64,000 nt of DNA from an uncultured Prochlorococcus sp. (GCA_902624085.1 CACNWD010000003.1:1-64000), one strand, 5' to 3'. Shown: positions 8,688 through 17,747, counted from the first letter of the stretch. Numbers and translations are program-made. Notes: generated from the letters alone by a model not told the origin.

Positions 8688-10109
8688 TTACCTACCTCCA
8701 ATTGTTATGGAATCAACTTTAATATGTGGTTGACCGACAGTAACATTAACACTTCCACTTATAGATCCACAAAAACCTGGCGCCAATTCAAGATCGTTTC
8801 CGCACATAGATATTTTAGGCATAACCTCTGTTGCCTCACCAATTAAGGTAGCTCCTTTTACTGGTTTTGTTAATTTTCCATTTTTAATTAAATAACCTTC
8901 TTCAACTGCAAAATTAAATTGTCCAGTTGCTCCAACACTTCCTCCTCCCATGGATTTGCAATATAAGCCATCGTTAATACTATTTATCAATTCATCCTTT
9001 GAATAATTTCCTTTTGCGATAAAAGTATTTCTCATTCGAGAGGCAGCCGCAAATGAATAATTTTGTCTTCTTCCACTTCCAGTTCTTTTATGTCCAGTTC
9101 TCATTTCTCCTGCTCTATCTGAAATAAATTTCTTTAATACCCCTTCCTTTATTAATACTGATTTTTCTGGTTCCATCCCTTCATCATCTACAGATAATGA
9201 ACCGAAAGAACCCGGAGATATACCCTCATCTACTGCAGTTACGGCTTCATGGGCTATTTTTTTATTTAATTTATTGGCGAAAGGAGTAGTTCCTCTCTCT
9301 ATTTGCGTCGTTTCTAATAAATGTCCACATGCTTCATGAAAAATCACACCACCAAATTTATTCGCTAATACAACTGGTTTTTGGCATGCATCTACATAAT
9401 CCGCATAAAGCATATTCATGGAACTTTCTAAAACATCATTTGCAGCTTCTTCATGATTCCAATTTTTAAATTCATTAGGGCTGTCAGAGGATCCGAATCG
9501 TCTACTACCAGAAGATCTATATTGCTTGTCTAAAGCTATCACGTTTAATCCTACCGTTTGATGTAAGCGAATATCCTTAGCAAATGTTCCATCACTAGAA
9601 GCAATTATTACTTTTTGCCAATTTCTAGCATAACTTCCTTTTCTAACATTAACCTTTTCTTCTTTTTTTAAGAATTTGGTACTTGATAATAATTTTTCGC
9701 CTATCTCATTAACTGTAGGTATAGATTCTAACCAGGTATTTTTATCAATACTATAGTTTCTAATATTCTCAAGACCTTGAAACCTTTTTAATGTTGTTGA
9801 ATTTATATCTAACATTTCTATTGCTTGAGTTATTGAACTTATTAAACCTTTTCTAGATAAATCATTCGTACTAACAAATCCATCTCTTTTGTCTTTAAAT
9901 ATTCTTATACCTGCTCCTTTGCCAAAAGATGGGCTTACACTTGTTATGCAATCTTCTTCAACTAAGACTGAAATATTATCTGTATTTTCTAGGAAAATTT
10001 CTACAAAATCAGCACCAAGTGATAAGCCATGAGATATTACCTCTTCTAATAATTGTTTGTTTTCTTCATTAAAATCTATTTCCTTATTTATATAAGAAGT
10101 GAGGACCAT
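8688..10109 (-). CDS. tldD: TldD metalloprotease subunit
   Basis: The catalytic partner of the TldD-TldE zinc protease. The 473-residue length is typical, and the zinc-binding motif HEACGH is present near residue 257 (GVIFHEACGHLLE), with the glycine-rich C-terminal motifs of the family (for example KSMGGGSVGATG). The start is ATG at 10109, immediately downstream of acsF on the same strand (33-base gap). It is followed by the PmbA/TldE-like gene, so both subunits are made together. Confidence 0.94.
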   Translation of the reverse strand: MVLTSYINKEIDFNEENKQLLEEVISHGLSLGADFVEIFLENTDNISVLVEEDCITSVSPSFGKGAGIRIFKDKRDGFVSTNDLSRKGLISSITQAIEMLDINSTTLKRFQGLENIRNYSIDKNTWLESIPTVNEIGEKLLSSTKFLKKEEKVNVRKGSYARNWQKVIIASSDGTFAKDIRLHQTVGLNVIALDKQYRSSGSRRFGSSDSPNEFKNWNHEEAANDVLESSMNMLYADYVDACQKPVVLANKFGGVIFHEACGHLLETTQIERGTTPFANKLNKKIAHEAVTAVDEGISPGSFGSLSVDDEGMEPEKSVLIKEGVLKKFISDRAGEMRTGHKRTGSGRRQNYSFAAASRMRNTFIAKGNYSKDELINSINDGLYCKSMGGGSVGATGQFNFAVEEGYLIKNGKLTKPVKGATLIGEATEVMPKISMCGNDLELAPGFCGSISGSVNVTVGQPHIKVDSITIGGR

Positions 10110-10142
10110 TTTTTCTAAGATAATTCCTTAAATGATCAGAAA

Positions 10143-11216
10143 TTACCTTATTGCAGGTTGAAATTCTTCACTATTTAAAGGTTTTAATAAGTATAGTCTT
10201 AATAATTGATAACCGTTTGAAACAAAGTATGGAAGTTTTCTAAATAATTTATTAATCTTACTTCCACTTTCTCCGTCAATTCTTGAAAGATGTTTGTTAT
10301 TCTCAACTATTAATTCAAGTCTTGTATAGAATGACGGATCATTAACATCCAGAACAACGGGAAACACTCTTGCAGCTGTTTCATTTGTTTTCTCAATAAC
10401 ATAAACATCATATTCCCTTGCATTTAAACCAAGAGCTTCATAAAACTCTTTCCTTCCAACATCTCTAATATACATAGTTGCAAAGACAGCTAAAAGAAAG
10501 AATCTACACCACAATTTAGCTTGAAATCCTCTTACTGTAGAGGGCTGAGCTTTCATTAAAGCATCAAAAAAGTCTCCATGCCTATTTTCATCTTGGCACC
10601 AATTCTCAAAGAAATTAAAAATTGGGAATATTTTATTATTAGGATTTTTTTCAAAATGTCTATATATCGCTATATATCTCCAATAACCAATTTTTTCTGA
10701 TAGGTATGTTGCATAAAAAATAAATTTAGGTTTAAAAAAAGTATAGTCTTTACTTGCTGTTAAAAATCCTAAATCTAATTGCAAATTAAAATCACTCATA
10801 GATTTATTTAGAAATCCAGCATGCCTTGCTTCATCTCTTGCCATATGAGCAAAACATTCAGCTAATAAAGGGTTTCTATCTTTAATTCTTCTACTTAATT
10901 CTTTATATAGTAAAAAACCTGAAAATTCTGATGTACAACTTTGTTCAAGGAATTCAATAAATACTTCTCTTGTTTGAGGATCTAGCTTTTCAGCAGCACC
11001 TTCAAATTCTTTATTTCTTACAAAGTGATGTCTATTATAATCTTTTCTAAACTCTTCACAAATAGCTTCTAACTCTTCTTCATTGATGGATAAGTCCATC
11101 TTAGCCATTTCATCAAAATCAGTTGTATAAAATCTAGGAGTAAGAATAGTTTCCTTTGCTGGATCTTTTCCTCTATTAATATTGGTTTTAATTTTTGTAT
11201 CAGGAGTTTGAACCAT
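10143..11216 (-). CDS. acsF: Mg-protoporphyrin IX monomethyl ester cyclase (aerobic)
   Basis: AcsF (ChlA, CycI) is the diiron oxygenase that forms the fifth ring of chlorophyll. The 357-residue protein carries both iron-ligand ExxH motifs, EARHAGF near residue 126 and ENRHGDFF near residue 208, and ends with the family C-terminal segment. It acts at the thylakoid membrane with oxygen as substrate. ATG at 11216 gives the usual short variable leader before FYTTDFDEM. Its presence marks the window as cyanobacterial. An 80-base gap separates it from the upstream DUF2996 gene. Confidence 0.97.
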   Translation of the reverse strand: MVQTPDTKIKTNINRGKDPAKETILTPRFYTTDFDEMAKMDLSINEEELEAICEEFRKDYNRHHFVRNKEFEGAAEKLDPQTREVFIEFLEQSCTSEFSGFLLYKELSRRIKDRNPLLAECFAHMARDEARHAGFLNKSMSDFNLQLDLGFLTASKDYTFFKPKFIFYATYLSEKIGYWRYIAIYRHFEKNPNNKIFPIFNFFENWCQDENRHGDFFDALMKAQPSTVRGFQAKLWCRFFLLAVFATMYIRDVGRKEFYEALGLNAREYDVYVIEKTNETAARVFPVVLDVNDPSFYTRLELIVENNKHLSRIDGESGSKINKLFRKLPYFVSNGYQLLRLYLLKPLNSEEFQPAIR

Positions 11217-11296
11217 TTTTATTTAATCATTAATACTATTATTTACTATTGTTGTTATTTTTGAGGAAAAAGTTAACTAGGTGTAATTTTAGTGTG

Positions 11297-12502
11297 TTAA
11301 TTAGCTCCAATTAACTTTTGACCATTTAATCTTTGCAATATTCTTGAAATTATTAATTTAAGAGTTATTTTCTTTTCATCTATTAAAAAGGATTCGATAA
11401 TACTTGGTTTTTCATAATTTTTACATAAAGAAAAACTTTTTAATGAAGTGATATCTTCTTTCTCAAATGACAACCAAAAATTGCAAGTATCTTTAATTTC
11501 GCAATAAATTACCCAACATATGTCCTCAGCTATTGGTCTATGTGTTTTTTGGATATTTATTTTCTTAACTTCTTTACCTTTTAATTTAAATTCATTCTCA
11601 ATTTCTGGAATTAAATGATCATTTACGAATTCAAGAAAAGGTTTCTTTTCAATCGGTGGTTGTTTAACTGGTTTAGATTTTGCTTTTGTTGGAATATTGG
11701 TGGATATTTTTTTAGGATTATTTTTATCAAGAATTTCAGCTGCTTTATCTGTATTGGTAACTGATTTGCCCTCTACAACAGTTAATTTGTCATCTTCGAC
11801 TGTTTTTTCTTTAGGATTATTTTTATCAAGAATTTCAGCTGCTTTATCTGTATTGGTAACTGATTTGCCCTCTACAACAGTTAATTTGTCATCTTCGACT
11901 GTTTTTTCTTTAGGATTATTTTTATCAAGAATTTCAGCTGCTTTATCTGTATTGGTAACTGATTTGCCCTCTACAACAGTTAATTTGTCATCTTCGACTG
12001 TTTTTTCTTTAGGATTATTTTTATCAAGAATTTCAGCTGCTTTATCTGTATTCGTAACTGATTTGCCCTCTACAACAGTTAATTTGTCTTCTTCGACTGT
12101 TTTTTCTTTAGGATTATTTTTATCAAGAATTTCAGCTGCTTTATCTGTATTCGTAATTGATTTGCCCTCTACAACAGTTAATTTGTCGTCTTCGACTATA
12201 TTTTCTTGAATTATTTCATTATTGCTTTTATCAATATTAATATTACTGTTTTTAGCATTGAAATTAGAGGTTAATTCATCTTTTTTTTTATCTTGTATTG
12301 TTTTGTTATTCCCTTTATGAGAAATATTTACATTTGGATCAATATTCGCATTATTATTTTCTTTTACATTAATATTTTCTTCTAATTGATTCTTAATATT
12401 AAATTTTGATTCTGATTTTTTATCTTTTATTTCTATTTCTTCTTTGTTAATACTTACTTCTGTACTCTCATCATAATGATTAAAATTTTTACTCTCTTCC
12501 AT
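11297..12502 (-). CDS. DUF2996-family protein with five-unit repeat
   Basis: The 401-residue protein has two parts. The C-terminal roughly 120 residues (from about PFLEFVNDHLIPEIENEF) look like the cyanobacterial DUF2996 domain, of unknown function. The N-terminal 95 residues are a low-complexity Asn/Lys/Asp/Glu-rich region, followed by five near-identical 33-residue repeats (unit starting VEDDKLTVVEGKSVTNTDKA) between about residues 100 and 264. No signal peptide or membrane span is present, so a soluble protein with a long, probably disordered acidic/basic spacer is expected. The repeat makes it much longer than the bare domain. Confidence 0.8.
   Translation of the reverse strand: MEESKNFNHYDESTEVSINKEEIEIKDKKSESKFNIKNQLEENINVKENNNANIDPNVNISHKGNNKTIQDKKKDELTSNFNAKNSNINIDKSNNEIIQENIVEDDKLTVVEGKSITNTDKAAEILDKNNPKEKTVEEDKLTVVEGKSVTNTDKAAEILDKNNPKEKTVEDDKLTVVEGKSVTNTDKAAEILDKNNPKEKTVEDDKLTVVEGKSVTNTDKAAEILDKNNPKEKTVEDDKLTVVEGKSVTNTDKAAEILDKNNPKKISTNIPTKAKSKPVKQPPIEKKPFLEFVNDHLIPEIENEFKLKGKEVKKINIQKTHRPIAEDICWVIYCEIKDTCNFWLSFEKEDITSLKSFSLCKNYEKPSIIESFLIDEKKITLKLIISRILQRLNGQKLIGAN
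11712..12206 (-). repeat. Five tandem 99-bp in-frame repeats
   Basis: Five consecutive 99-base units begin at 11712, 11811, 11910, 12009 and 12108, all in frame in the DUF2996 gene. Each encodes a 33-residue unit. The units are almost identical at the DNA level; differences include a GTT/ATT (Val/Ile) codon, a D/E codon (GAT/GAA change giving EDD or EED) and ttggtaa versus ttcgtaa. Such low divergence implies recent amplification by slippage or unequal recombination. Confidence 0.95.
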
Positions 12503-12566
12503 GTTTTGTATATTTTTCTACATTATAAATTATAAAATTTGTTTTTAATAATATTTATCTGCAAAA

Positions 12567-13025
12567 TTACCATTCATTATCATAATTTTCCCAATCATTA
12601 TCAACGTTATTTAAATTATTTATTGTTTCTTTTGTATTTTTTGAGCTATAAAAATTGTTATCTTGATCTACAAATCTATAATTGACAGATATTGTTGGCT
12701 GCGATTCACGTAAATCCCTTTCAGGAGGTCGATTAGAATCATATTCCTGGCTAAATTCATTTTTATCAGTTTTATTTATCTCTTCGTCATTAATGAAATT
12801 ATCATTTATTAACTCTTCTGAATTATTGTTAGAAATTAAACTTAATACTGAACCAAATGAAAATCCAGATATAAATGTTATCGTAATTAAATTTCCTAAA
12901 GATATTTCTTCTAATTTAGAAGTAAATAAATAAAATTTTGTTTTTTCAGTATTTTTTATATTAAGGATTGATAAAGTAAGAATTGAAAAAATAAAAAAAG
13001 CGATTAATTTTTTGTTAATATTCAT
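12567..13025 (-). CDS. Conserved membrane-anchored protein, unknown
   Basis: The 152-residue product has two N-terminal hydrophobic helices (about residues 7-23 and 43-66) and a hydrophilic acidic C-terminal tail. The tail contains a motif PPERDLRESQPTISVNYRFV near residues 101-120, which recalls a conserved segment in cyanobacterial proteins of this layout. The two-helix hairpin plus soluble tail is also seen in LapA-like proteins, but I cannot confirm homology. It sits between the degenerate RNB gene and the DUF2996 gene, all leftward, with gaps of 50-65 bases. No function is assigned. Confidence 0.65.
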   Translation of the reverse strand: MNINKKLIAFFIFSILTLSILNIKNTEKTKFYLFTSKLEEISLGNLITITFISGFSFGSVLSLISNNNSEELINDNFINDEEINKTDKNEFSQEYDSNRPPERDLRESQPTISVNYRFVDQDNNFYSSKNTKETINNLNNVDNDWENYDNEW

Positions 13026-13076
13026 TTTTTGAGATATTCGCCAAAATAATAACTACATATACTTTATCCATACTTT

Positions 13077-15284
13077 TTAATTATTTGTTAATTCAAGATC
13101 AATTTGATATTTTAAAATATCTACTTTTATGATTTTTATATCAACTAAATCTCCCACTTGAAATGTATTTTTTGATTTCCTACCTATTAAAAGATTTTGC
13201 CTAGATCTATATTCATACCAATCATCATTTAATGTACTTACATGAACTAACCCTTCTATAAATAATTTGGGTAGTTCTACAAACAAGCCATAACTTTGAA
13301 CTGTAATAATAAGTCCCTTAAATTTTTCTCCAACTAATTTTTCTGCTTCTCTAATTTTCTTTAAACTTATTATATTTGAAATATAAGAATTACTTTTAGC
13401 TTTGAATGTATTATATCTTTCTAAAATTGAGGAATCAAATAATAAATTTGATATTTTAAGACTACTTATATTAAATAATTTTGTATTTACTTTTTTCCAA
13501 GAGTCTTTTTTAAAAATATTTATATGTTTAAATCTTTTTGAGTTTTTAAACATTAAAAAAATATTATATTGATTTGCAAGATTAATAAAATCTTTGGAAG
13601 GTAATGTCCAAGGAGAGTTCGCAAATAGATATTTATTATCTAAGTCTTGTGGTTGAAAAATTAATGCTTTATTAGTTCTTAAATTATTTATTAGATATTT
13701 ATTTAAAATTCTTTTTTTATTTTCGTCTTTGCAATGATTAAAAAGTGTCTCTAATAAGATATTTCCTTCATCATCTAATTCGAAATTATTATCGATTAAT
13801 TGTGAATTTTTAATTAATTCATTCACATTTAAATAATCTAAATTATTCGAATAAAATGATATGTTCCTTAAATTATAATTTTTTGAATGTTGGTACCATA
13901 TAGCATCAGCTTCAAATAAGATTGGCGAAATATATGTTTGTGGATCCAATGTATTGATAGGTTCAAAATAATCAACTGAGTATTCACATGGTTTATGAAT
14001 ATAAAACTCATCTAATTTTTTAATTTTATTTATTTCTCTTGGAATCTCATATTTCCCTTTTTTTATTTGTTTGTTGCGGAATACTTTCGCTATATTAATT
14101 ATTGATTTTATTTGTTCTTCGTACTTTTCATAAGGTTGAAGTATTTTGCTTGTTAATTTTGATTTCCTTTTATTAAGTGCTTCTAAATATTTGTTCTCTA
14201 TAACTGCTTTACATTTCACATTAGTTAGATGAAAAGACCAATCAATTATATCTTTTCTTTTTGATAGGGAAATACACAAGCTAATGGCTTTATTTTTCTC
14301 ACCAATTTTAAACTCAGCATTATTTATTAATCTTTCTTCGAGAAAATTATACCAATTAGTTGTTAAAGGAATTGATTCAAAATTATCATTAAAATATTCC
14401 AATATATTTTTACTATTGAAATTTATCCTTTCTGCTATGGAGTTTACATGTATCCAGAGTTTAGATGTTTTATCTTTATTGATGTTTATTTGAATAAGTG
14501 GAAGTAATGGAGAATTATTATTTTTCCAACTTTTAAACATGAAGGAATTTTCAGTGGTCAAATCTAACCTCTGCTCCATTTCTGGCTCTATTATTTCTAG
14601 ATATGCCTCTCTTTCCTTAATGTTGATGTTATTTTTTGATAAAACAAATTCATCATCATCATCATCATTATCATTATTTAATTTTAACTCTTTAATAACA
14701 TGACCTTTCCCCTCTTCTTGTGCTATTGGAAAGATATCAATTTCTACTTTTACAATATTCTTTATTTCAGGATTGTATAAATATTTTTTATCTTTATTTG
14801 GAAGTATTATTTTAGCTAATATTCGATCATCTATTGGGAATGCATAAACCTTATCATTTACAATTTCAACTTTTGCTAAAAGTATCTTATTTTCTCTCTC
14901 TAAGACACAATCAACGACTCCCTCTGGAGATCTTCTCCTGAGACCCTCTTTAATAATTCTCACGAGTACTTTATCTCCATTCCAAGCATAATTTAGTAAA
15001 TTTTCTTTAATGTAAATATCTTCATTTGAATTATCTCTAACCGCGAAACAATATCCTTTACTACTACATCTAATTTTTGCAGAAATATGATTTTCATTTT
15101 TAATATTTTCAAATTCATTTTTATCATTCTTCCTTATAATTTCTAATTTCTCTAATGCATCTAATGCAATATTTAACTTATCCTTATCATTCTTTTTTGA
15201 TATTTTTAATAACTTGCAGAGTTTTTTATATTCAACTATTTCATCTTTTTTTATATTATCTATGATATGAGAAGTGTTAAACAT
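13077..15284 (-). CDS. RNB/S1 protein lacking the catalytic aspartates
   Basis: The 735-residue protein aligns with the RNase II/R family in layout: a winged-helix-like start, cold-shock-like OB domains (for example SKGYCFAVRDNSNEDIYIKE near residue 75), an RNB-like central region from about residue 240, and an S1 domain at about 655-735 (GLIITVQSYGLFVELP). The four-aspartate RNB signature (DxxxxxDxDDA) is absent: after RLDLTTENSFMF the sequence runs to PLIQINI and then LWIHV. The family TSPIRRY motif appears as NSPWTLPSKD. It is therefore probably an RNA-binding, non-nucleolytic relative, perhaps of the Zam type. A CAT run at 14652-14669 encodes an Asp tract. Confidence 0.75.
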   Translation of the reverse strand: MFNTSHIIDNIKKDEIVEYKKLCKLLKISKKNDKDKLNIALDALEKLEIIRKNDKNEFENIKNENHISAKIRCSSKGYCFAVRDNSNEDIYIKENLLNYAWNGDKVLVRIIKEGLRRRSPEGVVDCVLERENKILLAKVEIVNDKVYAFPIDDRILAKIILPNKDKKYLYNPEIKNIVKVEIDIFPIAQEEGKGHVIKELKLNNDNDDDDDEFVLSKNNINIKEREAYLEIIEPEMEQRLDLTTENSFMFKSWKNNNSPLLPLIQININKDKTSKLWIHVNSIAERINFNSKNILEYFNDNFESIPLTTNWYNFLEERLINNAEFKIGEKNKAISLCISLSKRKDIIDWSFHLTNVKCKAVIENKYLEALNKRKSKLTSKILQPYEKYEEQIKSIINIAKVFRNKQIKKGKYEIPREINKIKKLDEFYIHKPCEYSVDYFEPINTLDPQTYISPILFEADAIWYQHSKNYNLRNISFYSNNLDYLNVNELIKNSQLIDNNFELDDEGNILLETLFNHCKDENKKRILNKYLINNLRTNKALIFQPQDLDNKYLFANSPWTLPSKDFINLANQYNIFLMFKNSKRFKHINIFKKDSWKKVNTKLFNISSLKISNLLFDSSILERYNTFKAKSNSYISNIISLKKIREAEKLVGEKFKGLIITVQSYGLFVELPKLFIEGLVHVSTLNDDWYEYRSRQNLLIGRKSKNTFQVGDLVDIKIIKVDILKYQIDLELTNN

Positions 15285-15370
15285 AAAGACTTTAATAACT
15301 TACTTTAATTGAAGTTAATTTATTAGTTTAATTTTACATCATCTTAATGATAAAAATTAATTCTTATTTT

Positions 15371-15649
15371 TTATTTATTCAAGGAATCAAATATTAATCT
15401 TGAACCTATAATTAAAAAAGTTAAAGATGCTATAAGTTTTAGATAAATTTCAGGTATAAAATTTGATATGGAACCGCCTGCTAAAACTCCTACAAGACTT
15501 GCAAGAATTAAAGCAGCAGAAGAACCTAGAAAGACTGCTAATGGCTTTTTTGATGTTCCACTAAGTGTAAGAGTAGCTAATTGAGTCTTATCACCAAGTT
15601 CAGCAATAAATATAGTTATGAAAGAGGAAATTAATAGATTAATAATCAT
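15371..15649 (-). CDS. GDT1/UPF0016 half-size transporter, second copy
   Basis: A 92-residue membrane protein with three predicted helices and the family signature ELGDKTQLATL near residue 18. GDT1/TMEM165 (UPF0016) proteins are cation transporters; cyanobacterial members export manganese across plasma or thylakoid membranes. Full-length family members contain two such halves in one chain. Here the second half is a separate gene, following its partner with a one-base gap. Both halves carry the ELGDKT motif, so an obligate heterodimer is likely. Confidence 0.88.
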   Translation of the reverse strand: MIINLLISSFITIFIAELGDKTQLATLTLSGTSKKPLAVFLGSSAALILASLVGVLAGGSISNFIPEIYLKLIASLTFLIIGSRLIFDSLNK

Positions 15650-15650
15650 T

Positions 15651-15965
15651 TCAATAATTTATATTAAAAATAGTATAACCAATCCATATACTTACTAATG
15701 TCATTAATATTCCTGTAAATAAAGAAAACTTTTCTTTTGAGATCTTTGTAGATATCCATTTCCCAATTAAAACCCCTGCGATACTTGAGCAAAGTAAAGC
15801 AAATGAACTTCCTAGAAATACAATCATAGGTTTACCTGATTCTGCAGATAACATTAACGTCGCTAATTGAGTTTTATCACCTAATTCAGCTATGAAAATG
15901 GTGGTAAAACTTGTTAAAAAGATTGATACAAACCCTTTTTCTATATTTTCATCATCTTTGTTCAT
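15651..15965 (-). CDS. GDT1/UPF0016 half-size transporter, first copy
   Basis: A 104-residue three-helix protein with the same ELGDKTQLATL signature (near residue 26) as the gene directly downstream and a second conserved small-residue helix (KPMIVFLGSSFALL). As for its partner, manganese or calcium export is the family function in cyanobacteria, plants and yeast. It begins three bases after the Cys-cluster gene stop, so the three genes form one operon. A short acidic N-terminal leader (MNKDDENIEKG) precedes the first helix. Confidence 0.88.
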   Translation of the reverse strand: MNKDDENIEKGFVSIFLTSFTTIFIAELGDKTQLATLMLSAESGKPMIVFLGSSFALLCSSIAGVLIGKWISTKISKEKFSLFTGILMTLVSIWIGYTIFNINY

Positions 15966-15967
15966 AA

Positions 15968-16315
15968 TTATTTATTCAATATTGCCTGCTTAAATCTATT
16001 CATTTCATCACTTTTTTTCCCATATATAAAACTAATGTGGTCTTTACAACAATCAATTAGAAAATCATCTCCCTTCTTTTTATATTCTTTGAAATTCATA
16101 GAGAATAAACTTACTTTACAAAAATGAGGTCTTCTTAAATAAATTCTACATTTCATATTTTTTTTATCAAAATGTTTACACCATCCATCTTTCCCTGTCA
16201 TTGATTTAATAAGTTCAATATCCTTTTTACTTAGAATATTGGTGAGGCTTTCTCTATATTTTAAATCTATCTGACAGCATGCTCCACATTTCTCTATACA
16301 TGTCCATGATTTCAT
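15968..16315 (-). CDS. YkgJ-type cysteine-cluster protein
   Basis: This 115-residue soluble protein has a cysteine pattern typical of the YkgJ/UPF0153 family, which is proposed to bind zinc or an iron-sulfur cluster: CIEKCGACC at residues 5-13, then CKHF, KCRIYLRRPHFCKV and a later CCKDH. No enzymatic role is established. It is the first gene of an operon with the two GDT1 halves, and it is divergent from psb30 with an 81-base shared upstream region. A link between a metal-binding protein and metal transporters is plausible but unproven. Confidence 0.85.
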   Translation of the reverse strand: MKSWTCIEKCGACCQIDLKYRESLTNILSKKDIELIKSMTGKDGWCKHFDKKNMKCRIYLRRPHFCKVSLFSMNFKEYKKKGDDFLIDCCKDHISFIYGKKSDEMNRFKQAILNK

Positions 16316-16396
16316 GATTTAATTCAATCTTGTAACTTATTGGTACAGTTGTGTAGATTTTTTGTAAAAATAGTATCACAATATTATTTTACTACC

Positions 16397-16474
16397 ATGG
16401 CAACACTTATACCATTAGCAGTTGTAGCAATAGCTGGTCCAGCTGTTATTGCGCTAATATTTTATAAAAGGTAA
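16397..16474 (+). CDS. psb30: Photosystem II protein Psb30 (Ycf12)
   Basis: The 25-residue single-span product reads MATLIPLAVVAIAGPAVIAL followed by IFYKR. The VVxxAGPxVIALxFxR pattern is that of Psb30 (Ycf12), a small peripheral subunit of photosystem II that helps stabilise the complex. It ends 17 bases before the CbbY-like gene. The ORF is too short for most gene finders but is convincing from its motif and its cyanobacterial context. Confidence 0.8.
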   Translation: MATLIPLAVVAIAGPAVIALIFYKR

Positions 16475-16491
16475 AAATATTTAAATCCTTA

Positions 16492-17238
16492 ATGTCTTAC
16501 TTGCAAGGAGTTTATTGGGATTTAGACGGTACTATCGCAAATACTGAACTAGAGGCTCACCTACCTGCATTTAATAGATCTTTTGAAGTCTTAGGTATAG
16601 ACTGGTATTGGGATGAAAATACCTATATAGATTTATTAAAAATTAATGGTGGAAAGAATAGGATTGCATTTTTTGCTAAACAAAAAAATCAGAATTTCAC
16701 TAAAGAATTGATTAGCAAGATTCATCTTGAAAAACAAAAACACTATTTATCCTTATTAAAAGATGGTGCAGTAACTTTAAAAGTTGGTGTAAAAAGGTTA
16801 GTTAATGAATTAAAATTAAGGGAAGTTAGACAATTCGTAGTTACTTCTAGTTCGAGAATACAAGTAACATTACTGATTAATTTACTCTTTGGAGATAAAA
16901 ATCCTTTTGAATTTTTTATCTCAAGTGAAGATGTTGATCTTCATAAGCCTCATCCATTACCCTATTTAAAAGCTATTGCGTTAAGTGGAATTAAAACTTC
17001 TAATTCAATTGTTTTTGAAGATTCTATACCTGGAGTAAAATCTTCTTTATCTGCAAAAGTTCCGACAATATGCGTTAGATCAAATATTCCAACTTATTTT
17101 GATAAGGATTTGCCCTTAAAATGTTTAGTAAATTCATTAGGTGATGATAAAAAAAATACTAAAATCATTACTGGTCCTGTACTTAATGGAAAATATATCA
17201 ATTATGAGTACTTAGTTAAATTTTTAAATAATTGTTGA
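16492..17238 (+). CDS. HAD-family phosphatase, CbbY-like
   Basis: A 248-residue HAD-superfamily hydrolase of the CbbY/beta-phosphoglucomutase-like subgroup. It shows motif I DLDGTIANTE near residue 10, motif II VVTSSS, the lysine-containing motif III HKPHPLPY near residue 155 and motif IV VFEDSIPGVKSS. The helical cap inserted after motif I is present. CbbY proteins dephosphorylate sugar phosphates such as xylulose-1,5-bisphosphate, a Rubisco inhibitor, but the substrate cannot be read from this sequence. It follows psb30 and precedes the Ycf20-like gene with a three-base gap. Confidence 0.88.
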   Translation: MSYLQGVYWDLDGTIANTELEAHLPAFNRSFEVLGIDWYWDENTYIDLLKINGGKNRIAFFAKQKNQNFTKELISKIHLEKQKHYLSLLKDGAVTLKVGVKRLVNELKLREVRQFVVTSSSRIQVTLLINLLFGDKNPFEFFISSEDVDLHKPHPLPYLKAIALSGIKTSNSIVFEDSIPGVKSSLSAKVPTICVRSNIPTYFDKDLPLKCLVNSLGDDKKNTKIITGPVLNGKYINYEYLVKFLNNC

Positions 17239-17241
17239 AAA

Positions 17242-17568
17242 ATGCAAAAAACAAGATTTACTGTTTTTTACGATTCATTAAATTTAATATTTTTAGGCTT
17301 CTTAAAGTCTTCATGGAAGGATAAATCATTAAATTTGTTATCTATATTATTTGGTTATTTTTTATTTGCTAATTTTATTACAAAATTTATTTCTGAAGGA
17401 AAAAATGAGTTAATGATGATTCCAGTAATAATAATTCTCTTTGAAGTCATTATAAGAATGAAGCCATCAAGGAATTCAAATATATATTTACTATGGCTGT
17501 CTTTAGATAAAATAAGAATTGGAGCTGTATATGCGTTAATTCTTGAAGCCTTTAAATTAGGTTCTTAG
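17242..17568 (+). CDS. Ycf20-like (DUF565) membrane protein
   Basis: A 108-residue membrane protein with the DUF565/Ycf20 signature: a soluble start, then SLNLLSILFGYFLFANFI (about residues 29-46), a second helix and a final segment around the conserved Asp-Lys-x-x-x-Gly (LDKIRIGAVYALILEAFKLG). Ycf20 in algae and plants has been linked to thermal dissipation of light energy. The cyanobacterial role is not settled. It follows the CbbY-like gene with a three-base gap and is convergent with rpmF. Confidence 0.82.
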   Translation: MQKTRFTVFYDSLNLIFLGFLKSSWKDKSLNLLSILFGYFLFANFITKFISEGKNELMMIPVIIILFEVIIRMKPSRNSNIYLLWLSLDKIRIGAVYALILEAFKLGS

Positions 17569-17573
17569 TAAAA

Positions 17574-17747
17574 TTAATCTTCAGATTCTTCTTCATCTAT
17601 TGGGTAAACAAAACCTTGAGCTTTTCCTGTTAAAACAGATTTACCTAATGAAAGAGCTTTTTGAGCAGCATCAGATGCTTTTGCTTTCCAAACAGCATGT
17701 CTTTGGTTTCTCTTGCTTTTCGATTTCTTCTTCTTTGGTACAGCCAT
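17574..17747 (-). CDS. rpmF: Ribosomal protein L32
   Basis: The 57-residue product begins [20 protein letters not shown], the unmistakable L32 N-terminus, and ends in an acidic tail. It is a structural protein of the 50S subunit. The gene lies tail to tail with the Ycf20-like gene (5-base gap) and head to head with the FtsH-like gene 135 bases away. The cysteine-free form seen here is the non-zinc type. Confidence 0.97.
   Translation of the reverse strand: MAVPKKKKSKSKRNQRHAVWKAKASDAAQKALSLGKSVLTGKAQGFVYPIDEEESED

Noticed and set aside
8661..10109. A RiPP or microcin locus suggested by the tldD-pmbA pair
   Set aside because: No precursor peptide, maturase or exporter lies nearby; the flanking genes are acsF and fmt, so a housekeeping role is more likely.
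11712..12206. CRISPR-like periodic repeat
   Set aside because: The units are directly abutting and translate in frame in one protein, with no unique spacers; it is a coding tandem repeat.
11697..12209. A 170-residue ORF on the forward strand through the repeat region
   Set aside because: It is the exact antisense of the five 99-base units in the DUF2996 gene; its apparent repeats follow from the real gene. The reverse frame has the conserved C-terminal domain.
16331..16345. NtcA-like GTA-N-TAC sequence upstream of psb30
   Set aside because: The spacing is nine bases (GTAACTTATTGGTAC), whereas NtcA sites have eight, so it is not a good match.
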